Shown: positions 21,888 through 30,926, counted from the first letter of the stretch. The stretch is 48,472 nucleotides of DNA from Pseudomonadota bacterium (GCA_021847015.1 JAJZVW010000023.1:1-48472); one strand, 5' to 3'. Notes: generated by a model from the sequence alone, not told the origin. Numbers and translations are program-made.

Positions 21888-23675
21888 ATGCGCCGCCTTG
21901 GTAGGGTCGTGGTCGTCATCCTGGCAGTCGTCGGGCTTTTCACCGTCGCTTCCGTTTCGCTCGCGCTGTGGGCGGCCAGCCGGCTGCCGTGGACGGCGGA
22001 AAAGGCGCTGCCCCAGCGCATGATGCTCACCGTGGATCTCGACGGCGACTTCCGCGAGGCGCCGGACGGCTCTCCCTTCGCCCATCTTACGGGTGAAAAG
22101 GCTTACGTTCTCCGCGACGTGGTGCAGGGCATCGACCGCGCCGCCAAGGATGACCGGGTGGCGGGCCTGTTCGCCACCATCGGCACCGCCAAGTTCGGTC
22201 TCGCCGGCGCGCAGGAAATCCGCGACGCCGTCACGCGCTTCCGCGCATCGGGGAAGCCGGCGGTCCTGTTCGCCGAGTCGCTGGGCGATTTCGGCAACGG
22301 CACCCTCGAATACTACGCCGCGTCGGCGTTCGGGCAGGTCTGGCTGCAACCTTCGGGGGACGTGGGGATCACCGGCTTCCTGGCCCAGAGCCCGTTCCTC
22401 AAGGGGACGCTCGACATGCTGGGCATCGAGCCGCAATTCGCGGCGCGCTACCAGTACAAATCGGCCATCGACGTCTTCACGGAGAAGGGCTTCACCGACG
22501 CCCATCGGCAGAACCTGGGGGCGCTGCTCGATTCATGGTGGGGCCAGACGGTGACGGGCATCGCCGCCGGACGCAAACTGAGCCCCGATACCGTGCAGGC
22601 GCTGATCAACAAGGGGCCGCTGCTGGCGTCGGAAGCCTTATCCGCCGGGCTGGTGGACAAACTGGGCTACCGCGACGAGGCCAAGGCCGCCGCCTGGGGT
22701 GGCAAGCCCGCCGGCAAGGACGTGGATATCGGCGATTACGCCCGCCGCACCACGGAGCACCGTGGAACGACCATCGCCGTCGTCACAGGAACCGGAGCCA
22801 TCCACAGCGGGGCGTCCGACAATCCCTTCGACGGCGAGCAGGGCTTCGGCGCCAAGACTATCGCCAAGGCCATCCGCGACGCCGTCGCCGATCCCCAGGT
22901 GAAGGCCATCCTGTTCCGCGTCGACAGCCCTGGCGGTTCCTACGTGGCGTCCGACACGGTCTGGCACGAGGTCGTCAAGGCGCGCGCCGCCGGCAAGCCG
23001 GTGGTGGTCTCCATGGGCGACGTCGCCGCGTCGGGTGGCTATTTCGTCGGGATGGCGGCCGACCGGGTGGTGGCCGAGCCGGGAACCATCACCGGCTCCA
23101 TCGGCGTGTTCGCCGGCAAGATCGTGCTCGCCGATTTGTGGGGCAAGCTGGGCGTGAACTGGGGCGAGATGAACCGGGGCGACGACGCCGGCATGTGGAG
23201 CATGAATCAGCCCTTCACGCCGCAGGCGTGGGAGCGCGTCAACGCCATGCTCGACCACATCTATGCCGATTTCACCACCAAGGCCGAGCAGGGGCGCCAC
23301 ATTCCCGCCGACCGCATGGATGCGCTCGCGCGCGGGCGGGTGTGGAGCGGGGCCGACGCCAAGGCGGTCGGCCTGGTGGACGAACTGGGCGGGTTCGACG
23401 TCGCCTTGGGCGAGGTACGCAAGCTGGTCAAGCTCGCCCCGGACGCCCCGCTCCGTTTGAAGACCTTTCCGCGCCCGAAAGGGCCTTTGGAAATGCTGGC
23501 CGCGCTGTTCGACGGCGCCGGCCACGACATGGCCGGCATGCGCAGCCTGACGCGCGCGGCCCAGGCGCTGGGGCCGCTGGCGGTGCGGCTCCAGGATGTC
23601 GATCCGCGTGTCGCCGCCGAACTGCGCCTGCCGGCCGGGATGGTCCCGGCCCTTCACCAAGGCGGGACGCCGTGA
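21888..23675 (+). CDS. sppA: Signal peptide peptidase SppA, 67K type
   Basis: This encodes 595 residues. An N-terminal membrane anchor (residues about 8-30) is followed by two tandem S49 domains. The first has the general-base Lys in AARYQYKSAIDVFTEKGF (about 189). The second has the nucleophile Ser in VSMGDVAASGGYFVGMAADRVVAEPGTITGSIGVF (about 386). The length agrees with the E. coli 67K form (618). It degrades signal peptides left in the inner membrane. The stop overlaps the GTG of the following dehydrogenase gene by 4 bp. Confidence 0.96.
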   Translation: MRRLGRVVVVILAVVGLFTVASVSLALWAASRLPWTAEKALPQRMMLTVDLDGDFREAPDGSPFAHLTGEKAYVLRDVVQGIDRAAKDDRVAGLFATIGTAKFGLAGAQEIRDAVTRFRASGKPAVLFAESLGDFGNGTLEYYAASAFGQVWLQPSGDVGITGFLAQSPFLKGTLDMLGIEPQFAARYQYKSAIDVFTEKGFTDAHRQNLGALLDSWWGQTVTGIAAGRKLSPDTVQALINKGPLLASEALSAGLVDKLGYRDEAKAAAWGGKPAGKDVDIGDYARRTTEHRGTTIAVVTGTGAIHSGASDNPFDGEQGFGAKTIAKAIRDAVADPQVKAILFRVDSPGGSYVASDTVWHEVVKARAAGKPVVVSMGDVAASGGYFVGMAADRVVAEPGTITGSIGVFAGKIVLADLWGKLGVNWGEMNRGDDAGMWSMNQPFTPQAWERVNAMLDHIYADFTTKAEQGRHIPADRMDALARGRVWSGADAKAVGLVDELGGFDVALGEVRKLVKLAPDAPLRLKTFPRPKGPLEMLAALFDGAGHDMAGMRSLTRAAQALGPLAVRLQDVDPRVAAELRLPAGMVPALHQGGTP

Positions 23676-24415
23676 CCGCCGAGGCGGCACGGACGGTGGT
23701 CATCACCGGGGCCAGCCGGGGGATCGGCCACGCGACCGCGCGGCGTTTCCTGGCCGAAGGCTGGCGGGTGATCACCTGCGCCCGCGCCGAGGTGCCCCCC
23801 GAATGCCGCCGCGTGCCCAACTGGTCCACCCATATCGTCGCGGATCTGTTCGATCCGGCCAGCACCGCCCATTTCATCGACGCGGTCAACGCCGTCCTGG
23901 GGGAGGAGCCGCTGCACGCCCTGATCAACAACGCCGGCGTCAGCCCGAAAACACCCTACCGCGAACGCCTAGGCGTGCTGAACGGGTCCCTGGAAGGGTG
24001 GAAACAGGTATTCGAGCTGAACTTCTTCGCGCCGCTGCGTCTGGCCCGGGGTTTCGCCAGCGCGTTGCACCGCGGCAAGGGGGCGATCGTCAACATCACC
24101 TCGATCGCCGGCCATTACGTGCATCCTTTCGCCGGGTCGGCCTATTCCACCTCGAAGGCCGCCCTGTCGGGCCTGACCCGGGAAATGGCGGCGGAACTGG
24201 CGCAATTGGGGGTGCGGGTCAACGCCGTCGCGCCCGGCGAGATACGGACCGAGATGATCTCCGCCGAATACGAGGCCCTGGTGCCCCGCATTCCCCTGGA
24301 CCGCATGGGCACGCCGGAGGACGTCGCGGCCACCGTCTATCGCCTTTGCACCGACGATTTCGCCTATGTCACCGGCACCGAGGTGTTCGTGACCGGGGGG
24401 CAGCATCTGTATTGA
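23672..24415 (+). CDS. SDR-family oxidoreductase
   Basis: This encodes 247 residues from GTG at 23672, which overlaps the sppA TGA (GTGA). Classical short-chain dehydrogenase landmarks are TGASRGIGHATARRF for NAD(P) binding, LINNAGVSPKTP, the Ser in NITSIAGHY and the catalytic Tyr-x3-Lys in YSTSKAALSGLTREMAAEL, then VNAVAPGEIRTEM and VFVTGGQHLY. The substrate cannot be told. It resembles FabG-like or sugar-alcohol enzymes. The coupling to sppA suggests co-expression, not shared chemistry. Confidence 0.93.
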   Translation: MTAEAARTVVITGASRGIGHATARRFLAEGWRVITCARAEVPPECRRVPNWSTHIVADLFDPASTAHFIDAVNAVLGEEPLHALINNAGVSPKTPYRERLGVLNGSLEGWKQVFELNFFAPLRLARGFASALHRGKGAIVNITSIAGHYVHPFAGSAYSTSKAALSGLTREMAAELAQLGVRVNAVAPGEIRTEMISAEYEALVPRIPLDRMGTPEDVAATVYRLCTDDFAYVTGTEVFVTGGQHLY

Positions 24416-24500
24416 AACGGCGGCCTCTCCGGTCGCGCGTCGCCGCCCTCATTTCGACACGGTGCCGGTGGACCATCGCGGGACCCCGCACGCCAGCCCC

Positions 24501-25853
24501 ATGGAGATCGGATTGAGCACTTACGCGGAGTGGATCAGGTCCCGTGGCGTCACCGAGGTCGAGTGCCTCGTCCCGGACATGTCCGGGGTGGCGCGCGGCA
24601 AGATCATCCCGGCCCACAAGTTCGTCTCGATCGCCGAGAACAAAGGCTTGCGCCTGCCCGAAAGCATCTTCGTGCAGACCGTCACCGGCGATTACCCCGA
24701 GGAGGACGTGACCTCGGTGGCCAATGGCGACATTTATCTGCGCCCCGATTCCGAAACCATCCGGATCGTGCCCTGGTACGACGAGCCCACCGCCTGCGTC
24801 ATCAGCGATTGCCACTTCGTCGACGGCAAGCCGGTCGAGATCGCGCCGCGTCAGGTGCTCAAGCGCGTCCTCGCGCTGTACCACGCCAAAGGCTGGCAGC
24901 CTGTGGTGGCGCCGGAGCTGGAATTCTTCCTGGTCAAGCAGAACACCGACAGCGATTACGCCCTGGAACCGCCCATCGGCCGGTCGGGACGGGCCGAAAC
25001 CGGGCGGCCCGCCTACGGGATCGACGCCGTCAACGAGTTCGACCCTCTGTTCGACCAGATCTACGCCTATTGCGAGGCCCAGGGCCTCGACGTCGATACG
25101 CTGTCGCACGAGGCCGGCAACGCGCAGATGGAGGTCAACTTCAACCACGGCGACGCGCTCGATTTGGCCGACCAGACCTTCCTGTTCAAGCGCACGGTGC
25201 GCCAGGTCGCTCTGCGGCACTCGGTCTATGCCACCTTCATGGCCAAGCCCATGCAGAACGAACCGGGCAGCGCCATGCACATCCACCAGAACCTGGTGGA
25301 CGGCGAGACCGGGATCAACCTCTTCGCCACCGACGACGGCGCCGACACCGAACTGTTCCGCTGGTTCATCGGCGGTTTGCGGAAATACCTGCCGGCGGCG
25401 ATGCTGCTGTTCGCGCCCAACGTCAATTCCTACCGGCGGCTGGTGCCCGATTTCGACGCTCCCATCAACGTCCATTGGGGCCGCGACAACCGCACCGTCG
25501 GCCTGAGGGTGCCGGAATCGGGCGCGGTGTCCCGGCGCGTCGAGAACCGCCTGGCCGGCGCCGACGCCAATCCTTACCTCGCCATCGCCGGCTCGCTGGC
25601 GTGCGGCTGGCTGGGGATGATGCAGAAGATCGATCCGGGCGAGCCCATCGCCGGGTCGGGCTACACCCGCGCCCATTCGCTGCCCCGCCACCTTCCCGAC
25701 GCCCTGGAAAAGCTGAAGGCGGCCAAGCCCGTCCGCGAATTGCTGGGGGACGATTTCTGCAACGCCTACATGGCGGTCAAGGAAACCGAATGGGACGCCT
25801 ACCAGCGGGTGGTGTCGAGCTGGGAGCGGGAATACCTGCTGCTCAACGTCTGA
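24501..25853 (+). CDS. Glutamine synthetase family protein, gamma-glutamylputrescine synthetase-like
   Basis: This encodes 450 residues from ATG at 24501. A GTG 39 bp upstream is possible. It has the GS catalytic-fold motifs VVAPELEFFLVKQ, MEVNFNHGDALDLAD, KPMQNEPGSAMHIHQNLVDG, the ATP-site region NRTVGLRVPESGAVSRRVENRLAGADANPYLAIA, and a short N-terminal beta-grasp domain. It is of the type III/PuuA kind, which joins glutamate to an amine. The PotFGHI-type polyamine transporter just downstream supports a role in putrescine use. The substrate is inferred from context. Confidence 0.85.
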   Translation: MEIGLSTYAEWIRSRGVTEVECLVPDMSGVARGKIIPAHKFVSIAENKGLRLPESIFVQTVTGDYPEEDVTSVANGDIYLRPDSETIRIVPWYDEPTACVISDCHFVDGKPVEIAPRQVLKRVLALYHAKGWQPVVAPELEFFLVKQNTDSDYALEPPIGRSGRAETGRPAYGIDAVNEFDPLFDQIYAYCEAQGLDVDTLSHEAGNAQMEVNFNHGDALDLADQTFLFKRTVRQVALRHSVYATFMAKPMQNEPGSAMHIHQNLVDGETGINLFATDDGADTELFRWFIGGLRKYLPAAMLLFAPNVNSYRRLVPDFDAPINVHWGRDNRTVGLRVPESGAVSRRVENRLAGADANPYLAIAGSLACGWLGMMQKIDPGEPIAGSGYTRAHSLPRHLPDALEKLKAAKPVRELLGDDFCNAYMAVKETEWDAYQRVVSSWEREYLLLNV

Positions 25854-26040
25854 GCGAGCCGTTCGCACCGGCCGGGCGGACCTGTGAGGATCGGGGGTGC
25901 CGCCGTTGCCGCCCAAAGGTTGTTGCGCCTTCCCCCATCACCCGGTAGCCTGAACGTTCGGGTGAGACGGTCTCCCAGGAGGGGGCGGTAAGGATGCGGC
26001 CCGGACGAAGGGTGCCCCAGCCGGGGCCACGTTCGGCAAG
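25854..26040. other. Gap after the glutamine synthetase-like gene
   Basis: No gene is seen. TCACCCG (25938-25944) and CGGGTGA (25959-25965) form a weak stem, directly followed by GAGAC-G-GTCTC (25964-25974). The segment leads into the broken HlyD fragment and may be the edge of an old insertion or recombination. Confidence 0.3.
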
Positions 26041-26352
26041 GTGGATATCCATGCCACGGCGCAGGCCGATGTTTGGCGCCTGCGCGACACCGTGCCGCTG
26101 CTGGAGGAGCGCGCCAAGGCGAAGGAAACCCTGGCGGAAAAGGGGTTCGGTGCCCGCAACGATTACCTGGAGACCGAACAGGATCTGGTGGATCGCCGCC
26201 AGGAGCTGGAGGCCGCCCGCGACAAGGTGAACGAGGCGAAGGCCGCCATCGACAACGTGGACCAGCGCCTGGCCCAGGCCGAAGCGCAGTTCCAGGCCGA
26301 CACCCTGGCCCAACTTGATTACGGTGACAGTCCTGATTACGGTGACAGTCCA
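26041..26352 (+). pseudogene. Fragment of a HlyD-family periplasmic adaptor
   Basis: The reading frame gives VDIHATAQADVWRLRDTVPLLEERAKAKETLAEKG, GARNDYLETEQDLVDRRQELEAARDKVNEAKAAI and VDQRLAQAEAQFQADTLAQL, the typical coiled-coil hairpin of HlyD-type membrane fusion proteins of type I secretion. The N-terminal membrane helix and the C-terminal lipoyl/beta-barrel parts are both missing. The frame runs straight into a tandem 18-bp duplication (26316-26351) and then non-coding repeat sequence. No ABC exporter gene is nearby. It is a remnant of a lost secretion locus. Confidence 0.75.
26316..26351 (+). repeat. Perfect tandem 18-bp duplication
   Basis: TGATTACGGTGACAGTCC occurs twice back to back (26316-26333 and 26334-26351). 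GATTACGGTGACAGT-type words are often seen beside RAYT-type transposase genes, but no transposase is present here. It marks the exact break of the HlyD-like frame. Confidence 0.75.
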
Positions 26353-26384
26353 TTTTATTGTCTAAACGCAAGGCTTGAACCGCA

Positions 26385-26505
26385 CCCCCATCATCGCAAA
26401 CGGAGCGAGGGGTCTTTCAGGCACAAACGGCGGCCGCCGGCGGTTGAGGGATCCCTCATCGCTGTCGCTCCGTCGGGAGGACAAGGGGAGCGATGACATT
26501 GACCG
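26385..26505. repeat. Degenerate copy of the MITE-like palindromic element
   Basis: CATCGCAAACGGAGCGAGGGGTCTTTC on one side, then GGGATCCCTC, CGCTCCGTCGGG and GCGATGACA on the other, follow the same order as the core of the intact copies but with many changes and an inserted Pro/Arg-like GC-rich centre. The outer ends are not recognisable. It lies in the 26353-26628 gap before the PotF-type gene; the rest of that gap shows nothing I can name. Confidence 0.4.
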
Positions 26506-26628
26506 GTTCGAAACCTGAGTTTGGAGCCCTGGCGGCCCGCGTCCTCGATTGACTCCGGTTCGGACGGGACGGAAAATCCCCGCGCGGGACAAGGTCCGCC
26601 CGTGCCCTGGCCATGTTGGGAATCGCCG

Positions 26629-27738
26629 ATGACCGTCCGCCTTCTGGTGCGGCTCGCCCTTGCCGCCGTCGTCACCTTTGCCGCCGCTTCGGCCCGCGCC
26701 GAGGAGAAGGTGGTGAACGTCTACAACTGGTCCGATTACATCGCCAAGGACACGCTGGAGAAGTTCACCAGGGAGACCGGCATCACGGTCAAGTACGACA
26801 CGTACGGCGAGAACGAAATCCTCGACGCCAAGCTGATGACGGGCAAATCGGGTTACGACGTGGTGTTTCCGTCGGCCTCGCCGTTCTTCGCCCGGCAGGT
26901 GAAGGCGGGACTGTACCAGCCGCTGGACCTTGCCAAGATCCCCAACGCCAAGGGGGTGGACAAGGCCGTCATGGACAGCCTGGCCAAGGTCGATCAGGGC
27001 GGCGTCCACGCCCTGCCCTACATGATGGCGGCCACGGGCATCGGCTACAACGTCGATGCCGTGGCCAAGGCGATGCCGGGAGCGCCGGTGGATTCGTGGC
27101 GGATGCTGTTCGATCCGGCGGTAGTGTCCAAGCTGAAATCCTGCGGCGTGACCCTGCTGGACACTCCGGTGGAGGTTATCCCCGCGATGCTGGCCTATCT
27201 CGGCCGCGATCCGACGGTTCAGACCACCGCCGAACTGGACGTGGCGATGAAGGCGCTGGCACCGCTGCGGCCCGATTATCGTTATCTCCACAGCGAGAAA
27301 TACCGCAGCGACCTCGCCAATGGCGACATCTGCGTCGCGCAGGGCTATGTGGGCGACCTGGTGCAGGCTCGCGCCCGCGCCCGCGAGGCCGCTGGGCACA
27401 AGCAGAACATCGCCATCGTCATCCCCAAGGAAGGCGCCCTGGTGAATATCGACGTGATGGCCGTTCCCGTCGATGCTCCCCATCCCGACGCCGCGATGGC
27501 GTTCATCAACTTCATCCTGCGGCCCGACATCATCGCCGAGATCACCAACCAGACCGGCTATGCCAACGCCGTGCCCGCCGCGCTCGCCTACGGCGATCCG
27601 GCGATCCGGTCGGACCCGGCCATCTATCCGCCGCCGGACGTGAAGGCCAAGCTGTTCTCGGCCCTCCCGCCCGCGACCCCCACCTTCGACCGCACCCGCA
27701 CGCGCGCCTGGTCGCGGTTCCGGGCCGACCGCTTCTGA
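26629..27738 (+). CDS. Polyamine ABC transporter substrate-binding protein (PotF/PotD-like)
   Basis: This encodes 369 residues from ATG at 26629. The signal peptide is residues 1-24 (MTVRLLVRLALAAVVTFAAASARA). The mature start EEKVVNVYNWSDYIAKDTLEKFTRETGITVKYDTYGENEILDAKLMTGKSGYDVVFPS is diagnostic of spermidine/putrescine-binding proteins of the PotD/PotF type. It delivers polyamine to the permease encoded by the three genes from 28030 on. A 291-bp gap filled by a MITE-like element separates it from the ATPase gene, so its expression may be partly uncoupled. Confidence 0.93.
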   Translation: MTVRLLVRLALAAVVTFAAASARAEEKVVNVYNWSDYIAKDTLEKFTRETGITVKYDTYGENEILDAKLMTGKSGYDVVFPSASPFFARQVKAGLYQPLDLAKIPNAKGVDKAVMDSLAKVDQGGVHALPYMMAATGIGYNVDAVAKAMPGAPVDSWRMLFDPAVVSKLKSCGVTLLDTPVEVIPAMLAYLGRDPTVQTTAELDVAMKALAPLRPDYRYLHSEKYRSDLANGDICVAQGYVGDLVQARARAREAAGHKQNIAIVIPKEGALVNIDVMAVPVDAPHPDAAMAFINFILRPDIIAEITNQTGYANAVPAALAYGDPAIRSDPAIYPPPDVKAKLFSALPPATPTFDRTRTRAWSRFRADRF

Positions 27739-27763
27739 TATCGCCGGCTTCGCTTTCCGTGCC

Positions 27764-27949
27764 AGCACTTCTCATTATGTGCGCCCGCTGGTTATGTCAT
27801 CCCGAGGGAGCGGAGCGACCGGGCGCGCAGGCGCCCCAATCCGACATACCTGGCGGCATCGCCGCCGAGGGATCTTTCTCGCGAAAATGCCCGAAAGATC
27901 CCTCGCTTGAGGCTCGGGATGACAACAAAAGCTCATAATAAGAACCGCT
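27764..27949. mobile_element. 186-bp MITE-like element inside the polyamine transporter locus
   Basis: The ends AGCACTTCTCATTATG (27764-27779) and CATAATAAGAACCGCT (27934-27949) are 16-bp imperfect inverted repeats. The interior carries TGTCATCCCGAG, the palindromic core with GATCTTTC / GAAAGATC, and CTCGGGATGACA, plus an extra 40-50 bp GC-rich insert compared with the 15.2-kb copy. It has no gene and fills most of the gap between potF-like and potG-like genes. Confidence 0.8.
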
Positions 27950-28029
27950 GTTTCCTTGTCCGTTGCGTCCGGCGCCGCTCCCGTGTAGGGAGAAGCGTTT
28001 AGCCTGGCTGGGGGCCAAGGGAGGAGAGG

Positions 28030-29145
28030 GTGAGACTGGCGAAGGACGACGCGACCGGGGCGAAGGACCCGGTCATCCGGGTCCAGGGCGTTTCGAAGGG
28101 CTTCGGCGCGGTGCAGGCGGTGGACGGCATCGACCTCGATATCGCCGCGGGCGAGTTCTTCTCGCTGCTGGGACCGTCGGGCTGCGGCAAAACCACGCTG
28201 CTGCGGATGCTGGCGGGGCTGGAGCAGCCCACCTCGGGGCGCATCCTGATCGGCGGCGCCGACATGACCGGGGTGCCGGCCTACGACCGCCCGGTCAACA
28301 TGATGTTCCAGTCCTACGCCTTGTTTCCGCACATGACGGTCGAGGACAACGTCGCCTTCGGCCTGCGCCAGGAACGGCGTTCCAAGGGCGAGGTCCGCGA
28401 CCGGGCTGCGGCGATGCTCGACCTGGTTCAACTGGGCGGCTTGGGGCGCCGCAAGCCCCATCAGCTTTCGGGCGGGCAGCGGCAGCGCGTGGCGCTGGCG
28501 CGGTGTCTGGCCAAGCAGCCGCGGGTGGTGCTGCTCGACGAGCCGCTGGCGGCGCTGGACAAGAAGCTCCGTCTTCAAACCCAGCTGGAACTGGTGAACA
28601 TCCAGCGCCAGGTGGGCATCACCTTCGTGATGGTCACCCACGACCAGGAAGAGGCGATGACCATGTCGACCCGCGTGGCGGTCATGGAGCGGGGCCGCAT
28701 TCTCCAGATGGGCAGTCCCCACGAGGTCTATGAGTTTCCGGCCAACCGCTTCGTCGCCGATTTCATCGGCACCGCCAACATTTTCGACGGAATCGTCGAG
28801 GAGCAGGGGGCGGCGGGGCTGGTGGTGCGGTGCGCGGAATTGGGCGCGCCCCTGGTGGTCACCGGCGACGGGGCGGCGCCCGGCGCCAGCATCGCCGTCA
28901 TGGTGCGGCCCGAAAAGATCGCCATGGGCCGCGAAGCACCGGTCGGGGCCGCCAATGTGCTCGAAGGCGCCATCGCCGAAACCGCGTATCACGGCGACGT
29001 CTCCCTTTACCATGTGCGCCTGCAATCGGGGCGCACGGTGATGGTCACGGCCGCCAATATGCGCCACGCCGCCGAACCGGCGCTGGAACGGGGTGATCGG
29101 GTATTCCTGTCCTGGCACCCCGGCAACTCGGTGGCGCTCCCGTGA
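28030..29145 (+). CDS. Polyamine ABC transporter ATP-binding protein (PotG/PotA-like)
   Basis: This encodes 371 residues from GTG at 28030, with GGGAGGAGAG upstream. It has Walker A GPSGCGKTT, the Q-loop in FQSYALFPHMTV, signature LSGGQRQRVALARCLA, Walker B VVLLDEPLAALD and switch His in VMVTHDQEEAMTM. A C-terminal TOBE-type domain begins near residue 275 (ADFIGTANIFDG). It powers the permease formed by the next two genes. Its stop overlaps the GTG start of the first permease gene by 4 bp. Confidence 0.96.
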   Translation: MRLAKDDATGAKDPVIRVQGVSKGFGAVQAVDGIDLDIAAGEFFSLLGPSGCGKTTLLRMLAGLEQPTSGRILIGGADMTGVPAYDRPVNMMFQSYALFPHMTVEDNVAFGLRQERRSKGEVRDRAAAMLDLVQLGGLGRRKPHQLSGGQRQRVALARCLAKQPRVVLLDEPLAALDKKLRLQTQLELVNIQRQVGITFVMVTHDQEEAMTMSTRVAVMERGRILQMGSPHEVYEFPANRFVADFIGTANIFDGIVEEQGAAGLVVRCAELGAPLVVTGDGAAPGASIAVMVRPEKIAMGREAPVGAANVLEGAIAETAYHGDVSLYHVRLQSGRTVMVTAANMRHAAEPALERGDRVFLSWHPGNSVALP

Positions 29146-30050
29146 GGGCGCCCGGAGACGGAAGCTGGGGGCGGCGGGCGCTGGTGGCGGTGCCGTTCGC
29201 CTGGCTGGGGGTGTTCTTTCTGGTCCCGTTCCTGATCGTCGCGGCGATCAGCTTCGCCCAGCTGCGCATCGGCGCCCCGCCTTACGAGCCGCTCCTCGAC
29301 TGGAGCACGGGCGGACTGCCGAAGTTCAACGGGACCTTCGACAACTTCGCGCAGTTGTTCCAGGACGATCTTTACGTCGGCGCCTATCTTCAGTCGCTGA
29401 AGATCGCCGGTTTGTCCACGCTGATGTGCCTGCTGGTGGGCTATCCCATGGCGCTGGCTATCGCGCGGGCGCGCCCCGAACGCCGCGGCACCATGCTGAT
29501 GCTGGTCATCCTGCCGTTCTGGACGTCGTTCCTAATCCGCGTCTACGCCTGGATGGGAATCCTGGCCGACCAAGGGCTGCTCAACAGCTTTCTGCGATGG
29601 CTGGGGGTGATCGACCACCCCCTGGTGATCCTGAACACCGATATCGCCGTCTACATCGGCATCGTTTATTCCTATCTGCCGTACATGATCCTGCCGCTCT
29701 ACGCGGTGCTGGAACGCCAGGACCTGTCGCTCCTCGAAGCCGCCGCCGACCTGGGGGCGCGGCCGTGGCGGGCGTTCCTGTCGGTGACGTTGCCCCTGTC
29801 GCTGCCCGGCGTTGCCGCCGGCTCCGCCCTCGTGTTCATCCCGGCGGTCGGCGAGTACGTCATCCCCGATCTGCTGGGAGGCGGGGACACCAACATGCTG
29901 GGCAAGGCGTTATGGGATGTGTTCGCCACCAGCCGCGACTGGCCGACGGCCTCGGCTCTGGCGATCGCCCTGCTGGCCGCCCTGGTGCTGCCGCTCGCCC
30001 TGATCCAGAAATTGCAGCGCCGTCTGGAAGCGGCGGGAGAGGAATCGTGA
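29142..30050 (+). CDS. Polyamine ABC transporter permease 1 (PotH/PotB-like)
   Basis: This encodes 302 residues from GTG at 29142, overlapping the ATPase stop. Six membrane segments are visible. The cytoplasmic coupling motif lies in DLSLLEAAADLGARPWRAFLSVTLPLSLPG, the EAA loop that docks on the ATPase. The family pattern LPFWTSFLIRVYAWMGIL is typical of PotB/PotH. It forms a heterodimer with the next gene product, which overlaps it by 4 bp. Confidence 0.95.
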   Translation: MRAPGDGSWGRRALVAVPFAWLGVFFLVPFLIVAAISFAQLRIGAPPYEPLLDWSTGGLPKFNGTFDNFAQLFQDDLYVGAYLQSLKIAGLSTLMCLLVGYPMALAIARARPERRGTMLMLVILPFWTSFLIRVYAWMGILADQGLLNSFLRWLGVIDHPLVILNTDIAVYIGIVYSYLPYMILPLYAVLERQDLSLLEAAADLGARPWRAFLSVTLPLSLPGVAAGSALVFIPAVGEYVIPDLLGGGDTNMLGKALWDVFATSRDWPTASALAIALLAALVLPLALIQKLQRRLEAAGEES

Positions 30051-30844
30051 CGCGCCGGGGTCTCGGTCCGGGCGCGGTCGCGCTCCTGTTCGGCTACCTC
30101 TTCCTCTACCTGCCCATCGGCCTGCTGGTGGCATGGTCGTTCAACCAGTCCCGCTTGGTTTCGGTGTGGGGGGGATTTTCGACCAAATGGTACGGCGAAC
30201 TGGCCCACGACGCCCGTTTCCTGGATGCCGCCTGGCTTAGCCTGCGGGTGGGCGTGACCAGCGCCAGCGGCGCGCTTGTTCTCGGCACCCTGGCGGCGGT
30301 GGCGCTGGTCCGGTTCGGACGGTTCCGGGGGCGCGGCCTGTTCGGCGTCTTGGTGACGGCGCCCCTGGTCATGCCCGAAGTCATCATGGGCCTGGCGCTG
30401 CTGTTGCTGTTCGTGGCGCTGGAGCAGACCGTCGGCTGGCCCGACGGCCGCGGCTTCACAACCATCGTCCTGGCGCACGTCACCTTCGCCACGTCCTACG
30501 TCACCGTGGTGGTGCGCGCGCGCCTCGCGCAGGTGGACCGCTCGTTGGAGGAGGCCGCGCTCGACCTCGGCGCCCGCCCGGTCACCGTCTTTTTCGCCGT
30601 CACGCTGCCGCTGATCGCCCCCGCGTTGGCCGCAGGCTGGCTGCTCGCCTTCACCCTTTCGCTGGACGACGTGGTGATCACCCAGTTCGTGTCCGGCCCC
30701 GGCGCCACCACCTTGCCGATCGAGGTCTTCTCCAGCGTCCGCGTCGGCGTGTCTCCCGAAATCAACGCACTGGGGACGATCATCGTTGCCGTGGTCGCCG
30801 TTGGCATCGTCTCCGCGGGCCGGCTGATGCGTGCGCGGCGATGA
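30047..30844 (+). CDS. Polyamine ABC transporter permease 2 (PotI/PotC-like)
   Basis: This encodes 265 residues from GTG at 30047, overlapping the preceding stop (GTGA). It shows the PotC/PotI pattern LYLPIGLLVAWSFNQSRLVSVWGGFSTKWYGEL, TAPLVMPEVIMGLALLLLF and the EAA loop DRSLEEAALDLGARPVTVFFAVTLPLIAPAL, then SLDDVVITQFVSGPGATTLPIEVFS. With the binding protein, ATPase and first permease it completes an importer for putrescine- or spermidine-like substrates. Last gene of the tightly overlapped set. Confidence 0.95.
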   Translation: MTRRGLGPGAVALLFGYLFLYLPIGLLVAWSFNQSRLVSVWGGFSTKWYGELAHDARFLDAAWLSLRVGVTSASGALVLGTLAAVALVRFGRFRGRGLFGVLVTAPLVMPEVIMGLALLLLFVALEQTVGWPDGRGFTTIVLAHVTFATSYVTVVVRARLAQVDRSLEEAALDLGARPVTVFFAVTLPLIAPALAAGWLLAFTLSLDDVVITQFVSGPGATTLPIEVFSSVRVGVSPEINALGTIIVAVVAVGIVSAGRLMRARR

Positions 30845-30926
30845 GCCCGCGCGCTCGGGCACCCTTGTGGCGGTGCGGGCCGGTCCTTATGATCGCTGGA
30901 CGCGGAAGACGGGGATTTGGGGGCGG

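Noticed and set aside
22535-24415. Single frame that could fuse an upstream segment to the SDR gene
   Set aside because: The part before 23672 is off-frame within sppA. The SDR domain starts cleanly at GTG with a 4-bp overlap of the sppA stop.
30831-30926. Longer N-terminus for the ParA-like protein
   Set aside because: The added residues are not ParA-like and overlap the permease gene's end; ATG at 30927 places the Walker A motif at the usual distance from the start.
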